A stretch of 42,708 nucleotides of DNA from contig JAGCZA010000115.1 in the NCBI GenBank assembly GCA_017960525.1, positions 1 through 42,708 on the forward strand. Reading direction: 5' to 3'. Of this stretch, positions 38,705 through 42,708 are shown piece by piece. The position numbers and the translations under genes were made by a program. Origin of the DNA: Prevotella sp. GTDB lineage: Bacteria; Bacteroidota; Bacteroidia; Bacteroidales; Bacteroidaceae. How positions within the stretch are numbered: position 1 is the stretch's first letter; every line of letters starts with the position of its first letter. Below the pieces are notes generated by a model. The model was not told where the DNA came from. It was given only the letters and a program-made list of their open reading frames with translations, and searched no databases.

Positions 38705-41152
38705 ATGAACATTTCTTATAAATGGCTGAAGGAGTACGTTGACTTCGACCTCACACCACAACAGGTGTGCGACGCACTGACCTCCACTGGCTTGGAGGTG
38801 GACTCTTTGGAAGAGGTGCAGTCTGTCCGTGGCGGGCTGAAAGGGCTTTATGTGGGCAAGGTGCTCACCTGCGAGTTGCACCCCAACAGCGACCATCTGC
38901 ATGTGACGACGGTAGACCTCGGACGGGGCGAGCCGTCGCAAATTGTATGCGGCGCGCCCAATGTGGCTGCCGGACAGAAGGTTATCGTGGCCGATTTGGG
39001 CTGCGTGCTCTACGACGGCGACCAGGAGTTCCAAATCAAGAAGTCGAAACTGCGCGGCGTGGAGTCGTGCGGTATGATTTGTGCCGAGGACGAGATTGGC
39101 GTAGGCACCTCACACGAGGGCATCATCGTTTTGCCTGACGATGCTGTCGTCGGCACTCCTGCTGCTGAATACTATCATTTAGAGAGCGACTGGCTCATCG
39201 AGATTGACATTACGGCCAACCGCGCCGACGCCCTGTCGCATTGGGGTGTGGCCCGCGACCTTTATGCCTGGCTGCATCAGAACGGCTATGAGACCAGCCT
39301 CCATCGTCCTGCCGTCAGTAGTTTTGCTGCTGACAACAACGACCTCCCCATCGATGTGGTCATCGAGAACTCGGAGGCCTGCCGTCGCTATGCCTGCGTG
39401 AGCGTCACCGGCTGCGAGGTGAAGGAGAGTCCCGACTGGCTGAAGAACAAACTGACCACCGTGGGCCTGCGTCCTATAAATAATATTGTAGACATCACCA
39501 ACTATATTATGATGGCCTACGGTCAGCCCCTGCATACCTTCGATGCCGATATGGTGAAAGGCAATAAGATTGTGGTGAAGACTATGCCCGAGGGCACGCC
39601 TTTCGTCACCCTCGACGGTGTGGAGCACAAACTGAGCGACCGCGACCTGGCCATCTGCAATGTTGAGGACCCGATGTGCATCGCCGGCGTGTTTGGCGGC
39701 AAGGGCAGCGGCACCTATGAGACCACCAGGAACGTGGTGCTTGAAAGCGCTTATTTCCACCCCACGTGGATTCGCAAGTCCGCCCGTCGTCACGGTCTCT
39801 CGACCGATGCCTCGTTCCGTTTCGAGCGCGGGATCGACCCCAATGGCGTCATCTACGCCCTGAAGCAGGCCGCCCTGATGTGCAAGGAGTTGGCCGGCGG
39901 CAAAATATCAATGGAGATTTGCGACAAATACCCGTCACCCATCGAGAACGCAAAGGTGGACTTGAAGTACAACTATGTGCACAGCCTCGTGGGAAAGGAC
40001 ATTCCTGTGGAGGCCATCAAGGGCATCTGCGAAAGCCTTGAAATGAAGGTGCTGAAGGAGGATGCCGAGGACCTGCTGCTGGAAGTTCCCGCCTATCGTG
40101 TGGACGTGCAGCGCCCCTGCGACGTGGTGGAGGACATCCTGCGCATCTACGGCTACAATAATGTGGAGATTCCCACGCAGTTGAAGTCGTCGCTTGTCAT
40201 CAAGGGCGACGAAGACCGCAAGCACAAACTGCAGAACTTGGTCTCGGAGCAACTCGTCGGTGCCGGCTTCAACGAAATCCTGAACAACTCGTTGAGTAAG
40301 TCGTCATATTATGACGACAAACAGGATGTGGTCCGCATTATGAACCCACTCTCCAGCGACCTCGGTGTGATGCGCCAGACGCTGCTCTACGGTGGACTGG
40401 AGAGCGTCGAGTACAACGTGAAGCGCAAGGCCGCCAACCTCCGCTTCTTCGAGTTCGGCAACTGCTATTTCTTCGACCCTGAGAAGCAGAATGACGACGA
40501 CCCTATGCAGGCCTACAAGGAGGAGAACTATATGGGCATCTGGATGACCGGCAAGCGTGTGGAAGGCTCTTGGGCACATCCCAACGAGGACAGCAGTTAC
40601 TATGAACTGAGCGCCCACGTGCAGAATATCCTTGCCCGCATCGGTATGAAGCCTGGTCAGTTGGTGACCAAAAAGAGTGAGAATCCCTGGTTCTCCGCTG
40701 GTGTGACCATCGAGAACCGTGGTGGCAAGAAGTTCATTGAGATGGGCATCCTGTCCAAGAAACTGCTGAAGCAGTTCGACCTCACCCAGCCCGTTTATTT
40801 CGCCGAGTTGAACTGGACGCAACTGATGAAGGCCACGAAGAAGAGCGAGGTGACCTTCACCGACATTCCCAAGCAGCCCGCCGTCAGCCGTGACCTCGCC
40901 CTGCTCGTGGACAATGCTGTGGAGTTCGCCCAGATAGAGCAGATTGCTCGTCAGAGCGAGAAGAAACTGCTGAAGCGCGTCGAACTCTTCGACGTCTATG
41001 AGGGCAAGAACCTGCCTGCCGGCAAGAAGTCGTATGCCGTCAACTTCATCCTCCAGGACGAGGAGAAGACCATGAACGACAAGCAGATTGACGCCATTAT
41101 GCAGAAACTCATCGCCAACCTGAAGAAACAACTCAACGCAGAACTAAGGTAA
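38705..41152 (+). CDS. pheT: Phenylalanine-tRNA ligase beta subunit
   Basis: Beta chain of the alpha2-beta2 synthetase that charges tRNA-Phe. The start was set at ATG 38705 (MNISYKWLKEYVDFDL), which agrees with the family; the longer frame would begin within the promoter. Domains in the 815-residue protein: EMAP-like tRNA-binding (about 38-155, VGKVLTCELHPNSDHLHVTT), B3/B4 editing (about 205-380), B5 (about 400-475), catalytic-like core (about 490-690) and C-terminal FDX-ACB anticodon-binding (about 720-815). No pheS is adjacent, as usual in Bacteroidetes. Followed by yebC. Confidence 0.97.
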   Translation: MNISYKWLKEYVDFDLTPQQVCDALTSTGLEVDSLEEVQSVRGGLKGLYVGKVLTCELHPNSDHLHVTTVDLGRGEPSQIVCGAPNVAAGQKVIVADLGCVLYDGDQEFQIKKSKLRGVESCGMICAEDEIGVGTSHEGIIVLPDDAVVGTPAAEYYHLESDWLIEIDITANRADALSHWGVARDLYAWLHQNGYETSLHRPAVSSFAADNNDLPIDVVIENSEACRRYACVSVTGCEVKESPDWLKNKLTTVGLRPINNIVDITNYIMMAYGQPLHTFDADMVKGNKIVVKTMPEGTPFVTLDGVEHKLSDRDLAICNVEDPMCIAGVFGGKGSGTYETTRNVVLESAYFHPTWIRKSARRHGLSTDASFRFERGIDPNGVIYALKQAALMCKELAGGKISMEICDKYPSPIENAKVDLKYNYVHSLVGKDIPVEAIKGICESLEMKVLKEDAEDLLLEVPAYRVDVQRPCDVVEDILRIYGYNNVEIPTQLKSSLVIKGDEDRKHKLQNLVSEQLVGAGFNEILNNSLSKSSYYDDKQDVVRIMNPLSSDLGVMRQTLLYGGLESVEYNVKRKAANLRFFEFGNCYFFDPEKQNDDDPMQAYKEENYMGIWMTGKRVEGSWAHPNEDSSYYELSAHVQNILARIGMKPGQLVTKKSENPWFSAGVTIENRGGKKFIEMGILSKKLLKQFDLTQPVYFAELNWTQLMKATKKSEVTFTDIPKQPAVSRDLALLVDNAVEFAQIEQIARQSEKKLLKRVELFDVYEGKNLPAGKKSYAVNFILQDEEKTMNDKQIDAIMQKLIANLKKQLNAELR

Positions 41153-41153
41153 C

Positions 41154-41195
41154 AAATAGAAAATCGAAAATAAGTAAATCGTAAATCAAAATGGG
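41154..41195. repeat. AAATCGA-type heptanucleotide repeat over the yebC start
   Basis: Six 7-bp units between the pheT stop and the yebC ATG: AAATAGA, AAATCGA, AAATAAG, TAAATCG, TAAATCA, AAATGGG. The last contains the yebC start codon (41191). The register is exact although the units vary. Confidence 0.65.
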
Positions 41196-41922
41196 AAGAG
41201 CATTTGAATACCGTAAAGCAACAAAACTGAAGAGATGGGGCCACATGGCCAAGACATTCACCAAGATTGGCAAGCAAATCGCCATTGCCGTGAAGGCTGG
41301 CGGTCCCGAGCCGGAAAACAATCCCGCCCTGCGTGCTATCATCGCCAACGCCAAGCGTGAGAATATGCCGAAGGACAACATCGAGCGTGCCATCAAGAAC
41401 GCTATGGGCAAGGACCAGAGCGACTACAAGGAGGTGACCTACGAGGGCTACGGCCCCCACGGCGTGGCCATTTTCGTGGAGACACTGACCGACAACACCA
41501 CCCGTACTGTGGGCGATGTCCGCTCGGTCTTCAACAAGTTCAGCGGCAACTTGGGAACCCAGGGCAGCCTTTCGTTCCTTTTCGACCACAAGGCCGTCTT
41601 CACCTTCAAGAAGAAGGACGGACTGGATATGGACGAGATGATTCTCGACCTGATTGACTATGGTGTGGAGGACGAATACGACGAGGACGAGGAGGAGAAC
41701 AGCATCACCATCTATGGCGAGCCGTCGAGTTTCGCCGCCATCCAGAAACACTTGGAGGAGAACGGCTTCGAGGTGACTGGTGCCGAGTTCACCCGCATCC
41801 CCAACGACCTGAAGGACGTGACTCCCGAACAGCGCGAGGCCATCGACAAGATGGTGGAGAAACTGGAGGACTTCGACGACGTGCAGACCGTCTACACCAA
41901 CATGAAGCCCGAAGAGGAGTAA
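41191..41922 (+). CDS. YebC/PmpR/TACO1-family protein
   Basis: A 243-residue cytoplasmic protein of the YebC family, linked in different bacteria to transcriptional control and, by homology with mitochondrial TACO1, to translation of difficult sequences. The N-terminus MGRAFEYRKATKLKRWGHMA is the Bacteroidetes variant of the usual GHSKW start. It continues with KIGKQIAIAVKAGGPEPENNPALRAIIANAK, NMPKDNIERAIK and the conserved YEGYGPHGVAIFVE, TLTDNTTRTV and GSLSFLFD. It follows pheT after 38 bases made of heptad repeats and ends at a strong bidirectional terminator. Which activity applies here cannot be told. Confidence 0.93.
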   Translation: MGRAFEYRKATKLKRWGHMAKTFTKIGKQIAIAVKAGGPEPENNPALRAIIANAKRENMPKDNIERAIKNAMGKDQSDYKEVTYEGYGPHGVAIFVETLTDNTTRTVGDVRSVFNKFSGNLGTQGSLSFLFDHKAVFTFKKKDGLDMDEMILDLIDYGVEDEYDEDEEENSITIYGEPSSFAAIQKHLEENGFEVTGAEFTRIPNDLKDVTPEQREAIDKMVEKLEDFDDVQTVYTNMKPEEE

Positions 41923-41940
41923 TCACTCAATAAACCCACA

Positions 41941-41981
41941 AAAGAAAGCCGCCCGGTGAAATTCATCAGGCGGCTTTCTTT
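41941..41981. terminator. Bidirectional terminator between yebC and gapA
   Basis: AAAGAAAGCCGCC (41941-41953) pairs perfectly with GGCGGCTTTCTTT (41969-41981), 15-base loop. T-rich tails exist in both directions, fitting the convergent genes. Confidence 0.85.
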
Positions 41982-42002
41982 ATGAGTTAAGTTTCAAAAC
42001 TC

Positions 42003-42708
<706 letters not shown>

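Overview
The window reads as a chromosomal piece of a Bacteroidales bacterium, most like Prevotella and its relatives. The evidence is: recurrent promoters of the Bacteroidetes type (TTTG near -33, 20 bases, then TAnnTTTG near -7); family-restricted proteins (GldE, Omp28-like and DUF6029-like envelope proteins, an ECF sigma / STN-domain anti-sigma / STN-containing outer-membrane receptor trio, a SusD C-terminal remnant); and a dockerin-tailed GH43 protein of the sort common in Prevotella. There is no rRNA, no CRISPR array and no intact insertion sequence. One tRNA gene, tRNA-Ser(GCT), is present.

Layout. 1-277: a promoter followed by a candidate ~85-nt structured RNA. 278-7062 (minus strand): a tight five-gene run, GH43-LamG-dockerin enzyme, TlpA-like thioredoxin, DUF6029-like barrel, Omp28-like thioredoxin-fold protein, proB. 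7266-9590: a large RING-finger/TerD-like protein with a hairpin leader. 9793-16606 (plus): ilvC, a reduced sigma-70 paralogue, dnaB, rsmI, a coiled-coil lipoprotein, ftcD. 16597-21236 (minus): a translationally coupled operon ssb-gldE-PPTase-surE-lpxB-rlmH. 21372-25105 (plus): ECF sigma, anti-sigma and outer-membrane receptor. 25106-26082: a gene-poor stretch with three long inverted repeats and a SusD fragment. 26083-27292 (minus): rpsF-rpsR-rplI. 27503-33624 (plus): a four-gene envelope operon of unknown function (LPP20/NTF2-like, PEGA beta-barrel, two Big2 lipoproteins). 33716-36668 (minus): RNase G, a 29-residue AURKAIP1/COX24-like basic protein, HU and a lone ABC ATPase preceded by a 22-bp palindromic array. 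36980-41922 (plus): miaB, tRNA-Ser, pheT, yebC. 42003-42708 (minus): gapA, cut by the window edge.

Functional groups: housekeeping information genes (ssb, dnaB, pheT, miaB, rsmI, rlmH, ribosomal proteins, HU, RNase G) alternate with envelope genes (lpxB, gldE, Omp28/DUF6029, the receptor trio, the PEGA/Big2 operon). The most original signals are non-coding or modular. A 7-bp tandem-repeat family recurs at six loci, including inside coding sequence and over start and stop codons. A 22-bp-period array of palindromes shares a 16-mer with a distant perfect hairpin. Two short promoter-driven RNAs have ends that pair with each other. A sigma-70 paralogue lacks region 3 and the usual tryptophan pair. 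The PEGA/Big2 operon is the best candidate for an undescribed protein system.
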